Source of the DNA: an uncultured Lachnospiraceae bacterium
GTDB lineage: Bacteria > Bacillota > Clostridia > Lachnospirales > Lachnospiraceae
DNA length: 48,152 nucleotides
Assembly (NCBI GenBank): GCA_947624815.1
Contig: CANQME010000006.1
Span: 1 to 48,152 of the forward strand
Direction: 5' to 3'
In this document: positions 1-7,238 of the stretch, piece after piece
Layout of the letters: each line of letters begins with the position of its first letter
Position numbering within the stretch: position 1 is the stretch's first letter
Translations under genes and position numbers: made by a program
The notes under the pieces: model-generated
Database searches by the model: none
Told to the model about the DNA's origin: nothing
The model's input: only the letters and a program-made list of their open reading frames with translations

Positions 1-791
1 AGGAAAATGTACCCCTTCGACACCAGTCCGGACAGCACCGCGCTGGCCGTCGGCGTCGCGTAGCCGTAGGTATCCGGGATCCAGTAGTGGAACGGGAACA
101 GGCCGCTTTTGATCGCAAGGCCCACGCTCACTACCGCCACGATCACCAGAAGGGGGATCTGATAGCTTCCGTCGGCCACGATCCGGCTCACCGCCTCTTT
201 GGCCGGGCTCATCAGAAGCTGTCCGGTCACGTCGTAGAGAAGGCTCAGACCGATCAGGAACAGACCGGAACCCAGGGAGCTCATGACCATATAGCGGATG
301 GCCGCCGTCAGGCTCCGCCCGGTCTGGCTCATCATGATCAGGCCGCAGCCGGCGATGGTATTGATCTCCACGAACACGTAGGCCGTAAACAGGTCGTTGG
401 TATAGATCAGCGCAAGCAGGGAACTGAGCATCAGATCGATCATGATGTAGAACAGGTTCTGCTTGCTGGGCTCCACGTCCTCCTCCGTATACTTAAGACC
501 GCCGACCACCGACAGAAACATGACAACGCCGAACATCAGCGCCGTCAGTCCCTCCAGCACGCCGGCGCGGATCTCATTGCCCCAGGGCGCCGGAAAATGT
601 CCCATCATGTAGGTATAGCTCTGCCCCGTCCGGAGACAGAACGCAAGCACGGCGGCGGATAAAAGGGTCGTCGCCGTGATGGCGGCGATACTGACCGCCC
701 TCGCCTTTTTCCCGGAAAGCACCGACGACACGATCCCCGAGAACATGGCGATGATAATGGAAAAGAAAGGAAAATTCTGCACAAAGCTCAT
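1..791 (-). CDS. mrpD: Mrp-type Na+/H+ antiporter subunit D (partial, C-terminus off the left edge)
   Basis: About 263 N-terminal residues are visible; the frame stays open to base 1. The protein is a chain of hydrophobic helices of the proton-pumping subunit family shared by MrpA/MrpD and NuoL/M/N. Recognisable signatures are FVEINTIAGCG, carrying the conserved membrane glutamate of the fifth helix, and KSGLFPFHYWIPDTY followed by ATPTASAVLSGLVSKG. The ATG overlaps the mrpC stop as ATGA, so translation is probably coupled. In the Mrp complex this subunit is thought to carry one of the ion-translocating channels in the cytoplasmic membrane. It could instead belong to a Mrp-like hydrogenase or oxidoreductase, because related subunits occur there; nothing in the window decides this. 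Confidence 0.9.
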   Translation of the reverse strand, partial: MSFVQNFPFFSIIIAMFSGIVSSVLSGKKARAVSIAAITATTLLSAAVLAFCLRTGQSYTYMMGHFPAPWGNEIRAGVLEGLTALMFGVVMFLSVVGGLKYTEEDVEPSKQNLFYIMIDLMLSSLLALIYTNDLFTAYVFVEINTIAGCGLIMMSQTGRSLTAAIRYMVMSSLGSGLFLIGLSLLYDVTGQLLMSPAKEAVSRIVADGSYQIPLLVIVAVVSVGLAIKSGLFPFHYWIPDTYGYATPTASAVLSGLVSKGYIF

Positions 792-1171
792 AGCTGCTCC
801 TCCTCTTCCAGCTTCATGGAGATCAGGATCTGATCCAGATCCAGAGAGTGGTACCTCTCATAGAGCCGGATCGTCAGGGCCAGCATCAGCGCCGTTGTGC
901 TGACGCTGACCACGATGCCCGTCAGCACCAGACCGCTGGGCACCGGATTGATATAGGCGGAGGCGTCCTGCACGCCGTCTGTCAGGATCGGAACGCCTCT
1001 CCCCTCGATATAGCCTTTGGCCGCCAGGAACAGATAGATGGCGGTATCCATGATATTCATTCCCATGATCTTCTTGATCAGGTTCCGGTGAAGCAGAAGC
1101 ATGGTGAAGCCCACGCCGAAGAGGATCATGGACACCTCCTCCTCCAGATTCAGCATCAGTGTCGGAGACAT
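788..1171 (-). CDS. mrpC: Mrp antiporter subunit C (NuoK-like)
   Basis: A 127-residue membrane protein of the MrpC/NuoK family with three hydrophobic segments. The central part, around KKIMGMNIMDTAIYLFL, and the later stretch with PSGLVLTGIVVSVSTTAL match the family's usual helices. MrpC is normally about 110-115 residues, so the first dozen residues may be surplus; internal Met codons (MLNLEEEV, MILFGVG) are possible starts. I kept the ATG at 1171 because a GGGAGG lies about 10 nt upstream, and the gene begins 3 bp after the mrpB stop. The stop overlaps the mrpD start as ATGA. It is expected to work as a small subunit of the multi-subunit antiporter in the membrane. Confidence 0.9.
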   Translation of the reverse strand: MSPTLMLNLEEEVSMILFGVGFTMLLLHRNLIKKIMGMNIMDTAIYLFLAAKGYIEGRGVPILTDGVQDASAYINPVPSGLVLTGIVVSVSTTALMLALTIRLYERYHSLDLDQILISMKLEEEEQL

Positions 1172-1174
1172 GGC

Positions 1175-2299
1175 CTACATCCCTCCCTTCCGGAACAGCG
1201 TGTAAAACGCGTACATGGTACACATGACCACAAGACCCACACAGATATTAAGCGGCAGGATCAGTCCGCTGCTGAGGATCGCGCCGGGCGTTCCCAGGGG
1301 AATGCCGCTCTCCAGATGATTCGCCCCGGTGAAGAAGGAATAGCTCTTCGCCAGGCAGTAGAAGGTCAGCGCGCAGAGCGTCACCCTGCGGTATACCTTT
1401 TCGGTAAAGAACCGCTCCGTCTTCGCGAAGCCGAATGCGTTCAGATAAAGGATCAGGCCGCTTCCAAGCACCGCGCCGCCGGAGAAGCCGCCTCCCGGCG
1501 ACAGATGCCCGTTCAGCACGATGTAGACGCCGAATACCAGGATCAGCGGAACCAGGATGAACGCGGCCCTTTGAAGGATCACGTCGTTCTTCGGCTCAAA
1601 CAGCCGGTCGTCCTCCTGAGGCCCTCTGGACCTGGCGCGGCTCGTCCCGTTCGACGCGTCGATGCGCAGAAGCACCAGCACGCAGCAGGACGCGATAAAC
1701 AGCACGCAGGACTCGCCGAAGGTATCGAAGGCACGGTAATCCAGGATCATTCCCGTGACGAAATTGATGGCGCCGGTCTCCGCAAGGCCGCTCTCGATGT
1801 AGCGGGCCGGCACTTCGTTGTTGGCCGGATTGTCCGCGCCGCCGAAGGGCGGCAGGTGGATCGTAGTCCACAGAAAAACGGCGATGATCATCATGCACAG
1901 GATCACCGACATGACCTGATAGAACCGCCGAAACCGTCTCAGACCGCGCGCGGCCGTCTCGGCCGGGCCGTTTCCGGGTCTGCCGCCGGCGCCGAAATAT
2001 CCGTCCGGATGGATGCGGGCCTCAAGTGCCTCCTGGGCATGCCTGCGCCACTGGGCATAGTCGACCGTCTCCCGCTGCGGCCAGACCTCCGGGCCATAGA
2101 CCGCCTCGGACGCCTTCCGACGCGCTTCCAGAGCCGGGCTGCCGCTTGGGCCGGCGCTTCGGCTCTCTTTCTGGCCTTCCTGTTTCCCGTCCGGAAGCGT
2201 CACATCCATGACGTCCTCCAGCAGATTGACCTCTCCGTCATACCACCGTTTGAACTTCCTATAGCGGCTATGCTCGTAATCGTCCCTAAGCCTCGTCAT
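1175..2299 (-). CDS. mrpB: Fused MbhE-like / MrpB antiporter subunit
   Basis: About 374 residues, roughly 2.5 times a normal MrpB. The first ~120 residues are charged and probably cytoplasmic. A helix near residues 125-150 follows, then the segment GAINFVTGMILDYRAFDTFG, typical of the C-terminal end of MrpA and of MbhE. The last ~140 residues, from NDVILQRAAF through LNGHLSPGGGFSGGAV, are a standard MrpB domain. I therefore read it as an MbhE-MrpB fusion. The ATG at 2299 has GGAGG 9 nt upstream; the ATG at 2308 sits directly against that GGAGG and is less likely. It overlaps the preceding gene by 14 bp. The long hydrophilic N-terminus has no family I recognise. Confidence 0.85.
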   Translation of the reverse strand: MTRLRDDYEHSRYRKFKRWYDGEVNLLEDVMDVTLPDGKQEGQKESRSAGPSGSPALEARRKASEAVYGPEVWPQRETVDYAQWRRHAQEALEARIHPDGYFGAGGRPGNGPAETAARGLRRFRRFYQVMSVILCMMIIAVFLWTTIHLPPFGGADNPANNEVPARYIESGLAETGAINFVTGMILDYRAFDTFGESCVLFIASCCVLVLLRIDASNGTSRARSRGPQEDDRLFEPKNDVILQRAAFILVPLILVFGVYIVLNGHLSPGGGFSGGAVLGSGLILYLNAFGFAKTERFFTEKVYRRVTLCALTFYCLAKSYSFFTGANHLESGIPLGTPGAILSSGLILPLNICVGLVVMCTMYAFYTLFRKGGM

Positions 2300-2549
2300 C
2301 CCGGTCATCCTCCTTCCGGATCGCCCGGATCTTTTTCAGCGTCACGAAGAACAGAATACTGGTGACGCCGGCGCCTACGGCCGCTTCCGTGATGGCCAGA
2401 TCCGGCGACTGCAGAAGCACCCAGATCACGCACATGATCAGACTGTACGACATGAAAATGATAATGGACGTCAGAAGATCCCGGATCACCGCCACGGAGA
2501 CGGCGCATACGATCAGGGATACCAGAAGCAGGATCTCAAATACCTTCAT
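2286..2549 (-). CDS. MbhD-like (DUF4040) antiporter/hydrogenase subunit
   Basis: An 87-residue, three-helix membrane protein. SPDLAITEAAVGAGVTSILF is the hallmark of the DUF4040 domain, found in the C-terminal region of large MrpA proteins and as the free-standing MbhD subunit of membrane-bound hydrogenases. Here it is a separate gene, as in archaeal and Thermotoga-type Mrp modules, where the MrpA tail is split into MbhD- and MbhE-like parts. It overlaps mrpG by 14 bp upstream and the fused mrpB downstream by about the same, so the genes are tightly coupled. A charged tail (KEDDRDDEA) ends the protein. The family call is firm; whether the complex is a pure antiporter is not settled. Confidence 0.85.
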   Translation of the reverse strand: MKVFEILLLVSLIVCAVSVAVIRDLLTSIIIFMSYSLIMCVIWVLLQSPDLAITEAAVGAGVTSILFFVTLKKIRAIRKEDDRDDEA

Positions 2550-2946
2550 GTTCCGGATCCTCCTTTCCGTCCTTTTGCTTTCCCTCAGCCTGCCCCGCGC
2601 CGGCCTCTGCCTTCTGCTCTCCCATGCGGATCACGCTGATCTCGCCGAGGTTGGGGTTGGTCATCGCTTCCAGACGGCTGATCATATGTCCGGAAACCGG
2701 GGACGCCATCCAGAAGAACAGAATCACCAAAAACAGCTTCAGAGAATCCATCGTAAAGCCGCGCATGACCATCAGGCCCAGGAAGATGAACAGCACTCCC
2801 AGGGTATCGCCCATGGCCGCCGCGTGCATGCGGTTTAACGCCTTCTTAAATTTCTGAACGCCGAACACGGCCAGCACCTCGAAGAACATGCCCACCAGCA
2901 AAAGCGCAGCTACTGCAAAGAATCGGATCCATTCCCAGACCATCAC
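2536..2946 (-). CDS. mrpG: Mrp antiporter subunit G
   Basis: 136 residues with three membrane segments. The central motif FKKALNRMHAAAMGDTLGVL is the MrpG/PhaG signature, and the later helix with ILFFWMASPVSGHMISR matches the family. MrpG is usually 100-120 residues; the extra length is a hydrophilic tail rich in Glu, Lys and Gly (from about residue 108) without recognisable function. The start overlaps the mrpF stop as ATGA. MrpG is a small structural subunit of the antiporter in the cytoplasmic membrane. Confidence 0.9.
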   Translation of the reverse strand: MMVWEWIRFFAVAALLLVGMFFEVLAVFGVQKFKKALNRMHAAAMGDTLGVLFIFLGLMVMRGFTMDSLKLFLVILFFWMASPVSGHMISRLEAMTNPNLGEISVIRMGEQKAEAGAGQAEGKQKDGKEDPEHEGI

Positions 2947-3500
2947 TGTACCTCCTTCTGCCGAGCGGCGTTTGTCTTCGGCTCCGGATCCGCAGAACCG
3001 CTATTCTCCGGATCCCCGTTCCTGGCGGAAGCGTCTTCTGCGGCTTTCCTGCCGGCTTTCTTCGAAGCTTCGGCTTCTTCTGCTCTCTCGCCTGCTGCCT
3101 TCGCAGCTGATGCTCCCGTGAGGCTTTCACCCGCAGCCTCTGCTGCCCTCTCGCCTGCGGCTTCCTCCTGGTTGCGCAGGTTATCTGCCACCGCCCCCAG
3201 GTTTGCCTTCATATTCTTCCTCTGCAGATATACGCCGGTATAAACCTTGCACAGCACCACCACGCCCAGAAAGCTGATCATGGCGTAGATCAGACATACA
3301 TCTACCAGATAATTCTCATCCAGATACAACGACAGGATCGCGATCAGCATAATGATAATGGTGCCGATCATATTGACCGCGATGACCCGGTCCGAGATCC
3401 CCGGTCCCAGTACCGAACGGACGATACTGACAATGATCAGGATCCCCAGCACGATCATCGTGCCTGCCAGAAGGATCTCATAAGCATGTCCCAACATCAT
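2943..3500 (-). CDS. mrpF: Mrp antiporter subunit F with a long Ala/Glu-rich tail
   Basis: 185 residues. The first ~95 are a normal MrpF: three helices with the family motif GPGISDRVIAVNMIGT around residues 32-47, and a third helix ending in CKVYTG. Ordinary MrpF proteins are about 90 residues. The remaining ~90 residues are highly charged and low in complexity, full of Ala, Glu, Gly, Lys and repeated AAGERA-like words, and probably unstructured in the cytoplasm. The start overlaps the mrpE stop (ATGA) and the stop overlaps the mrpG start. The tail has no recognised domain; it may be a repeat expansion in GC-rich DNA. Confidence 0.88.
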   Translation of the reverse strand: MMLGHAYEILLAGTMIVLGILIIVSIVRSVLGPGISDRVIAVNMIGTIIIMLIAILSLYLDENYLVDVCLIYAMISFLGVVVLCKVYTGVYLQRKNMKANLGAVADNLRNQEEAAGERAAEAAGESLTGASAAKAAGERAEEAEASKKAGRKAAEDASARNGDPENSGSADPEPKTNAARQKEVQ

Positions 3501-3970
3501 CGTTTCGCCCCCTTCGCTTCCATTTCCCGAAGGAGCCGCACGAAGACCGAATCGTCGAGCCCCTCCGCCAGCTTCCTGTCCAGACAGTGGACGCAGAAGG
3601 TGTTGCTTTCCACGGAAACCGTAATGGTCCCGGGCGTCAGCGTAATGGAGTCCGCCAGCACCGCCCTGGCCATATCGCTCTTAAGGTCCGTGTCGAAATA
3701 CGCCAGCGCCGGTTCCGGCTCCTGATCCGGCGACAGGATGATGCCGAGCACCACGATATTGGCCTTCACGATCTCCTGAACCAGTACCCAGAGATACCGG
3801 ACCATCATCGGGGTCAGCCTAAACACGGTGATCTCCGCCTCCACACTGTAGTCCATGAAGCGGCACAGAAAGAAAAAGAGCGCGGCCGTCAACAAAAGAC
3901 CGATAACACAGATCTCCAGCGTTATCTTCCCGTTTAAGATCAGCCACACCGCAAAAATCAATATAAACAT
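3497..3970 (-). CDS. mrpE: Mrp antiporter subunit E, first gene of the operon
   Basis: 157 residues from ATG 3970: an N-terminal hydrophobic hairpin and a C-terminal cytoplasmic half with TPMMVRYLWVLVQEIVKANI and the family ending ADSITLTPGTITVSVE. The TPGT motif and preceding segment are diagnostic for MrpE. The frame can be extended to a TTG at 4003, but ATG 3970 has GGAAG about 9 nt upstream and lies ~30 nt after the predicted transcription start, so I prefer it. MrpE has no direct transport role but is needed for full antiport in characterised Mrp systems. It heads the operon E-F-G-MbhD-B-C-D. Confidence 0.9.
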   Translation of the reverse strand: MFILIFAVWLILNGKITLEICVIGLLLTAALFFFLCRFMDYSVEAEITVFRLTPMMVRYLWVLVQEIVKANIVVLGIILSPDQEPEPALAYFDTDLKSDMARAVLADSITLTPGTITVSVESNTFCVHCLDRKLAEGLDDSVFVRLLREMEAKGAKR

Positions 3971-4005
3971 ATCGCCGCATCTTCCTTTACCAATATTCGG
4001 CAATC

Positions 4006-4034
4006 ATTATATACCCGTTTCCCCGGAAATACAA
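4006..4034 (-). promoter_or_regulatory. Promoter of the mrp operon
   Basis: On the minus strand TTGTAT (4034-4029) and TATAAT (4011-4006) are separated by 17 bp, a vegetative sigma-A type promoter with a perfect -10. Transcription should start near 3999, giving a leader of about 30 nt before mrpE. Short tandem repeats lie directly upstream of the -35. Confidence 0.75.
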
Positions 4035-4080
4035 GTGCCGTTTTTGTATACTGGTGCCCGTTTTTGCATACCGGTGCCCG
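4035..4080. repeat. 20-bp tandem repeat next to the mrp promoter
   Basis: Two near-identical units, 4035-4053 and 4054-4073, and a partial third (4074-4080) share the pattern GTGCC(C)GTTTTTGYATACYG. The array ends exactly at the -35 of the mrp promoter, and its period is about two helical turns, so it could be a regulator or UP-element site. That role is inferred from position only. Confidence 0.7.
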
Positions 4081-4092
4081 GCGCGTGACAAA

Positions 4093-4120
4093 GCCCGCGC
4101 GTTTTCATATCCGCGCGGGC
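4093..4120 (-). terminator. Terminator-like hairpin after the MATE gene
   Basis: A perfect 9-bp GC stem (GCCCGCGCG, 4093-4101, with CGCGCGGGC, 4112-4120) encloses a 10-nt loop 13 bp after the MATE stop. On the minus strand it is followed by only a short T run (TTTGTCAC), so termination may be weak. Confidence 0.6.
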
Positions 4121-4133
4121 CGCAGCATCGCCG

Positions 4134-5531
4134 TCACACCTTCATTTCCTTCCACCTTCCGCTCATATATCTTCCGATAAAGCAGGACATCCGGGCGATC
4201 CAGTCCACCACCATGGCGATCCAGACGCCGATGGCTCCGAGTCCCATCCCGATGCCGATCACATAGCTTAAGCCGATCCTGAATACGATCATGGACGCGA
4301 TGGAGACCACCATCGGGAACCGCACGTCGCCGGAGGCGCGCAGCACATTGGCCAGCGTGAACGCCGACGGCCACATGAGGATTGCAAAGCCGTCGTGGAT
4401 CAGGATCAGGAAAAAGGACAGCTTAAGCGTCTCATAGGACAGGTTGTAAAGCTTAAGCGTCAGCGGCAGGGACAAAATCACGCATGCACAGCACAGGCTG
4501 TTGATCAGATAGGTGATCTTCATCATCTTCTTCGCGTAATATTCCGCCTGGTCATAGTCCCCGGCGCCCACGCACTGTCCGATGACGGTGATCATCGCCA
4601 GGTTCATGGCCTGTCCCGGCAGCACGCCCATTCCGTCGAAATTGTTGGCTACTGCGTTGGCCGCGATCTGCACGGTGCCGAAGGTGGCGATAATGCTGAC
4701 CACCAGCACGCGTCCCAGCTGGAAGATGCTGTTCTCCACGCCGTTCGGGATCCCGATATGAAGGATCCTGCGGATCGTCGCGCCGTCCCACCGGAGCCAG
4801 CCGCGCTCCAGGCAGACCTCCAGGCCAGGATTATGCAGCCGGACGAACAGCACCACGCAGGCCACGATCCGGGAGATCAGCGTCGCCAGGGCCGCGCCCG
4901 CCACGCCCCAGCCCATCCCGAAGATGAACCAGGCGTTGCCGGCCACATTGATCAGGTTCATCACGATGGATACCTGCATGGAAATCCTGGAATTGCCCAT
5001 GGACCTAAACAGCGCCGCGCAGGAATTGTACACCGCCAGGAACGGATAGGACAGCGCCGAGATCACCAGATAGATCAGGGCGTTTCGCATCACGTCCGCC
5101 TCGATGCCCCGGTAAAGCGTGTTCAGAAGGGGCCGCCTGCATACGATCGAAAATACCATGATCACGACCGCGATCAGCGCCGTGATGACGAGAAGCTGTC
5201 CCGCGGACCGTCTGGCCTCCCGCCTGTCTCCCCGGCCCAGATGATGGGACGTGACCACCGCGCCGCCGGTAGCGACGGCCGCGAAGATATTGATGATCAG
5301 ATTGCTGATCATATCCACCAGCGACACGCCGGAGGTGGCCGCTTCGCCGGCGCTCGACACCATCATCGTATCCATGATTCCCACGGTCACCGCCAGGATC
5401 TGCTCGATGATCAGCGGCCCGATAAGCCTGGCCAGATCCTGATTGGAGAACAGATACGCCTCGCCGGTCTCCGTCACCGGATGAAGACGTCTCTTCGGGA
5501 TCACATCCGCCTGTTTCGGATTGTATTTCAT
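4134..5531 (-). CDS. MATE family efflux transporter
   Basis: 465 residues with about 12 membrane helices arranged as two homologous halves. Features typical of the MATE/MatE family are the opening RLIGPLIIEQILAVTVGIMD, VTSHHLGRGD after helix 2, and NLINVAGNAWFIFGMGWGVAG. Such proteins export cationic or other toxic organic compounds by Na+ or H+ antiport across the cytoplasmic membrane; the substrate cannot be read from sequence. The ATG at 5531 lies downstream of a good promoter (5586-5614). The gene stands alone, with its own hairpin terminator. A second, distinct MATE gene is at 38758. Confidence 0.93.
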   Translation of the reverse strand: MKYNPKQADVIPKRRLHPVTETGEAYLFSNQDLARLIGPLIIEQILAVTVGIMDTMMVSSAGEAATSGVSLVDMISNLIINIFAAVATGGAVVTSHHLGRGDRREARRSAGQLLVITALIAVVIMVFSIVCRRPLLNTLYRGIEADVMRNALIYLVISALSYPFLAVYNSCAALFRSMGNSRISMQVSIVMNLINVAGNAWFIFGMGWGVAGAALATLISRIVACVVLFVRLHNPGLEVCLERGWLRWDGATIRRILHIGIPNGVENSIFQLGRVLVVSIIATFGTVQIAANAVANNFDGMGVLPGQAMNLAMITVIGQCVGAGDYDQAEYYAKKMMKITYLINSLCCACVILSLPLTLKLYNLSYETLKLSFFLILIHDGFAILMWPSAFTLANVLRASGDVRFPMVVSIASMIVFRIGLSYVIGIGMGLGAIGVWIAMVVDWIARMSCFIGRYMSGRWKEMKV

Positions 5532-5585
5532 TGTACTGCCTTCTCTCTGTCTTTGCTCTGCTTAGCGCAGATGTCATACAAAGAC

Positions 5586-5614
5586 AATATACTCGGTTTT
5601 TCTCCGGTTTTCAA
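5586..5614 (-). promoter_or_regulatory. Promoter of the MATE gene
   Basis: On the minus strand TTGAAA (5614-5609) and TATATT (5591-5586) are spaced by 17 bp, 55 bp ahead of the start codon. A 14-bp palindrome lies just upstream of the -35. Confidence 0.65.
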
Positions 5615-5916
5615 CCCTGGATTTGCGCCGGCATGCCGGCTTGCAGCCCGGCGAGCAGCCTGTGTGCACTTGCGTGCTGCTCATGCGTACTGCAATGCAA
5701 CCTGTGCATCCCGGCAAAACTTAGCCCTACCGTGAACGAATCCCGCAGTCCTGTCTGCGCAATGCGGACTCAAATCAGAAAGCATTCGAAGCAGCTATAT
5801 AAAATCAGTCCAAGATTTGTGAAATGCCATGAATAGACAGAATCGGTTCGTCTGGTTATAGTTGACTCAGATGCGATTTCGTTGAATTGCATGCCGGCCG
5901 CAGCTTGGAGAGGGTG
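5615..5916. other. Gene-free stretch with a palindrome and hairpin
   Basis: No coding frame can be supported here. It holds a perfect 14-bp palindrome, GCCGGCATGCCGGC, at 5627-5640 and a hairpin with arms 5653-5659 and 5676-5682. The 10-mer GCATGCCGGC recurs at 5889-5898, just ahead of the coiled-coil ORF. The stretch is less GC-rich towards 5770-5880, and the frame upstream of the coiled-coil ORF is broken by stops, which fits decayed DNA. Confidence 0.5.
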
Positions 5917-6252
5917 ATGAAGATGTATTCGAAGGAGCTGCAGGAGCTGGACCGTAATACGGTACAGTATATGATCGATGAATTGCAGGAAACTATCAAC
6001 CAGAAGGATGCCGTGATCGGAGAGCAGTCAGCACAATTGACCCAAAAAGATAACACAATAGAGGAGCAATCAGCACAGCTGACCCGCAAAGACAGCACGA
6101 TTGAAGAGCAGTCAGTGCAATTGACCCGGAAAGACAACATGATTGAGGAGCAGTCAGCACAGCTTGCCCGATTCCAAAAGCTGCTGGAAGAACAGAACCG
6201 ACGGATTCAGGAACTGTCCGCCCTGGCCGGAATTCCATCGGCAATCGAATGA
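5917..6252 (+). CDS. Coiled-coil ORF, probable C-terminal remnant of a nuclease/transposase-like protein
   Basis: About 111 residues from ATG 5917, with GGAG 6 nt upstream. It begins MKMYSKELQELDRNTVQYM and then becomes four 14-residue units of pattern KDxxIxEQSxQL, which must form a coiled coil. It ends in a short Leu-rich tail. From memory, the opening segment resembles the C-terminal end of clostridial PD-(D/E)XK (Rpn-type) nuclease/transposase proteins, whose catalytic part would lie upstream. That part is missing here and no frame continues upstream. I therefore suspect a remnant, though the frame is intact, has a start and is followed by a strong terminator, so expression is possible. 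No function is assigned. Confidence 0.55.
   Translation: MKMYSKELQELDRNTVQYMIDELQETINQKDAVIGEQSAQLTQKDNTIEEQSAQLTRKDSTIEEQSVQLTRKDNMIEEQSAQLARFQKLLEEQNRRIQELSALAGIPSAIE
6001..6168 (+). repeat. Four 42-bp tandem repeats inside the coiled-coil ORF
   Basis: Four consecutive 42-bp units encode QKDAVIGEQSAQLT and three close variants. The similarity holds at DNA level, so the array probably grew by unit duplication and may vary in copy number between strains. Confidence 0.85.
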
Positions 6253-6275
6253 TCTTATGTATGCTGCCATGACAC

Positions 6276-6319
6276 AAAGTCCTGGCGATGTCTTCTTTCG
6301 AAAGCATCGCCAGGACTTT
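6276..6319 (+). terminator. Strong hairpin terminator
   Basis: A 15-bp perfect stem (6276-6290 with 6305-6319, starting AAAGTCCTGGCGATG) with a 14-nt loop is followed on the plus strand by ATTTATTTTC. It serves the coiled-coil ORF. On the minus strand, downstream of rfbD, the T run is short. Confidence 0.8.
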
Positions 6320-6392
6320 ATTTATTTTCTACAGATCTGATTTTTATTCGATACAAACTCCATACTGTCTCACATGGCAGCTGCCATGTTTC

Positions 6393-7238
6393 TCAGCAGT
6401 ACCCCAACTCCTTCAGATACCTCCCCAGCGCGTCCTGCCACGGCGGCAGCCGCTTAAATCCCGCCGCGTCCAGCTTCGACTTGTCCATGCGGCTGTTGGC
6501 GGGGCGCTTCGCTTTGGCAGGATACTGGTCGCTGGCGACCGGGACCACGTTCACGTTCATGCCGGCCTGGCGGAAGATCTCCACGGCAAATTCGTGCCAG
6601 CTGCACAGGCCCTCGTTGGTAGCGTGGTAGCGGCCGTAACGGTCGGTTTCGATCATATCCACCAAAAGCCGTGCCAGATCATAGGTATAGGTAGGCGAAC
6701 CGATCTGGTCGCAGACCACGGTCAGGGTATCGCGGGTCTTGCCCAGGTTCAGCATGGTCTTGATGAAATTCTTCCCGTTGACGCCAAAGACCCAGGCGAT
6801 GCGCACGATGAAATACTTCTCAAGCTGCTCCACCGCCAGCTCGCCCTCGTACTTGGTCTGGCCGTAGACATTGAGCGGCTGCCGCTCATCGTCCGGCTCC
6901 CAGGGGCGGGTGCCCTGACCGTTAAAGACGTAATCAGTGCTGATATACATGAGCTTGCAGTTCCGTTCCCGGCAGACCTGTGCGATGTTTGCCGTCCCGC
7001 CCGCGTTGACGCGGCGGCACAGATCCTCGTTGTCCTCGGCCGCGTCCACCGCTGTGTAGGCGGCGCAGTGGATCACAGCGTCGGGAGCCGCATCCGTGAT
7101 CACGCGCTCCACGGAAGCAGCGTCCGTGATATCCATCTCGTCGATATCCACGCCGGTCGCAGTGTGCCCCCGCTTTTCCAGTTCATTTACCACGTCGTGG
7201 CCCAGCTGACCTTTGACGCCTGTCACCAAGACTTTCAT
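6393..7238 (-). CDS. rfbD: dTDP-4-dehydrorhamnose reductase
   Basis: 281 residues, the usual length for RmlD/RfbD, a short-chain dehydrogenase of the extended type. The Rossmann motif GVKGQLGHDV is at residues 7-16, the segment STDYVFNG and catalytic YGQTK follow, and PANSRMDKSKL near the C-terminus is typical. It carries out the last step of dTDP-L-rhamnose synthesis, reducing dTDP-4-keto-L-rhamnose with NAD(P)H. The product feeds cell-wall polysaccharide or glycoprotein glycosylation. Its ATG overlaps the stop of a 48-codon ORF (ATGA) and has AAGGAG upstream, which supports the start. It is the last gene of the rfbA-rfbB-ORF-rfbD operon. Confidence 0.95.
   Translation of the reverse strand: MKVLVTGVKGQLGHDVVNELEKRGHTATGVDIDEMDITDAASVERVITDAAPDAVIHCAAYTAVDAAEDNEDLCRRVNAGGTANIAQVCRERNCKLMYISTDYVFNGQGTRPWEPDDERQPLNVYGQTKYEGELAVEQLEKYFIVRIAWVFGVNGKNFIKTMLNLGKTRDTLTVVCDQIGSPTYTYDLARLLVDMIETDRYGRYHATNEGLCSWHEFAVEIFRQAGMNVNVVPVASDQYPAKAKRPANSRMDKSKLDAAGFKRLPPWQDALGRYLKELGYC

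Noticed and set aside
848-2365. A 505-codon plus-strand open frame opposite mrpB-mrpC
   Set aside because: It is antisense to well-recognised membrane proteins and is rich in His, Arg and Gln, the usual look of a shadow frame in GC-rich DNA.
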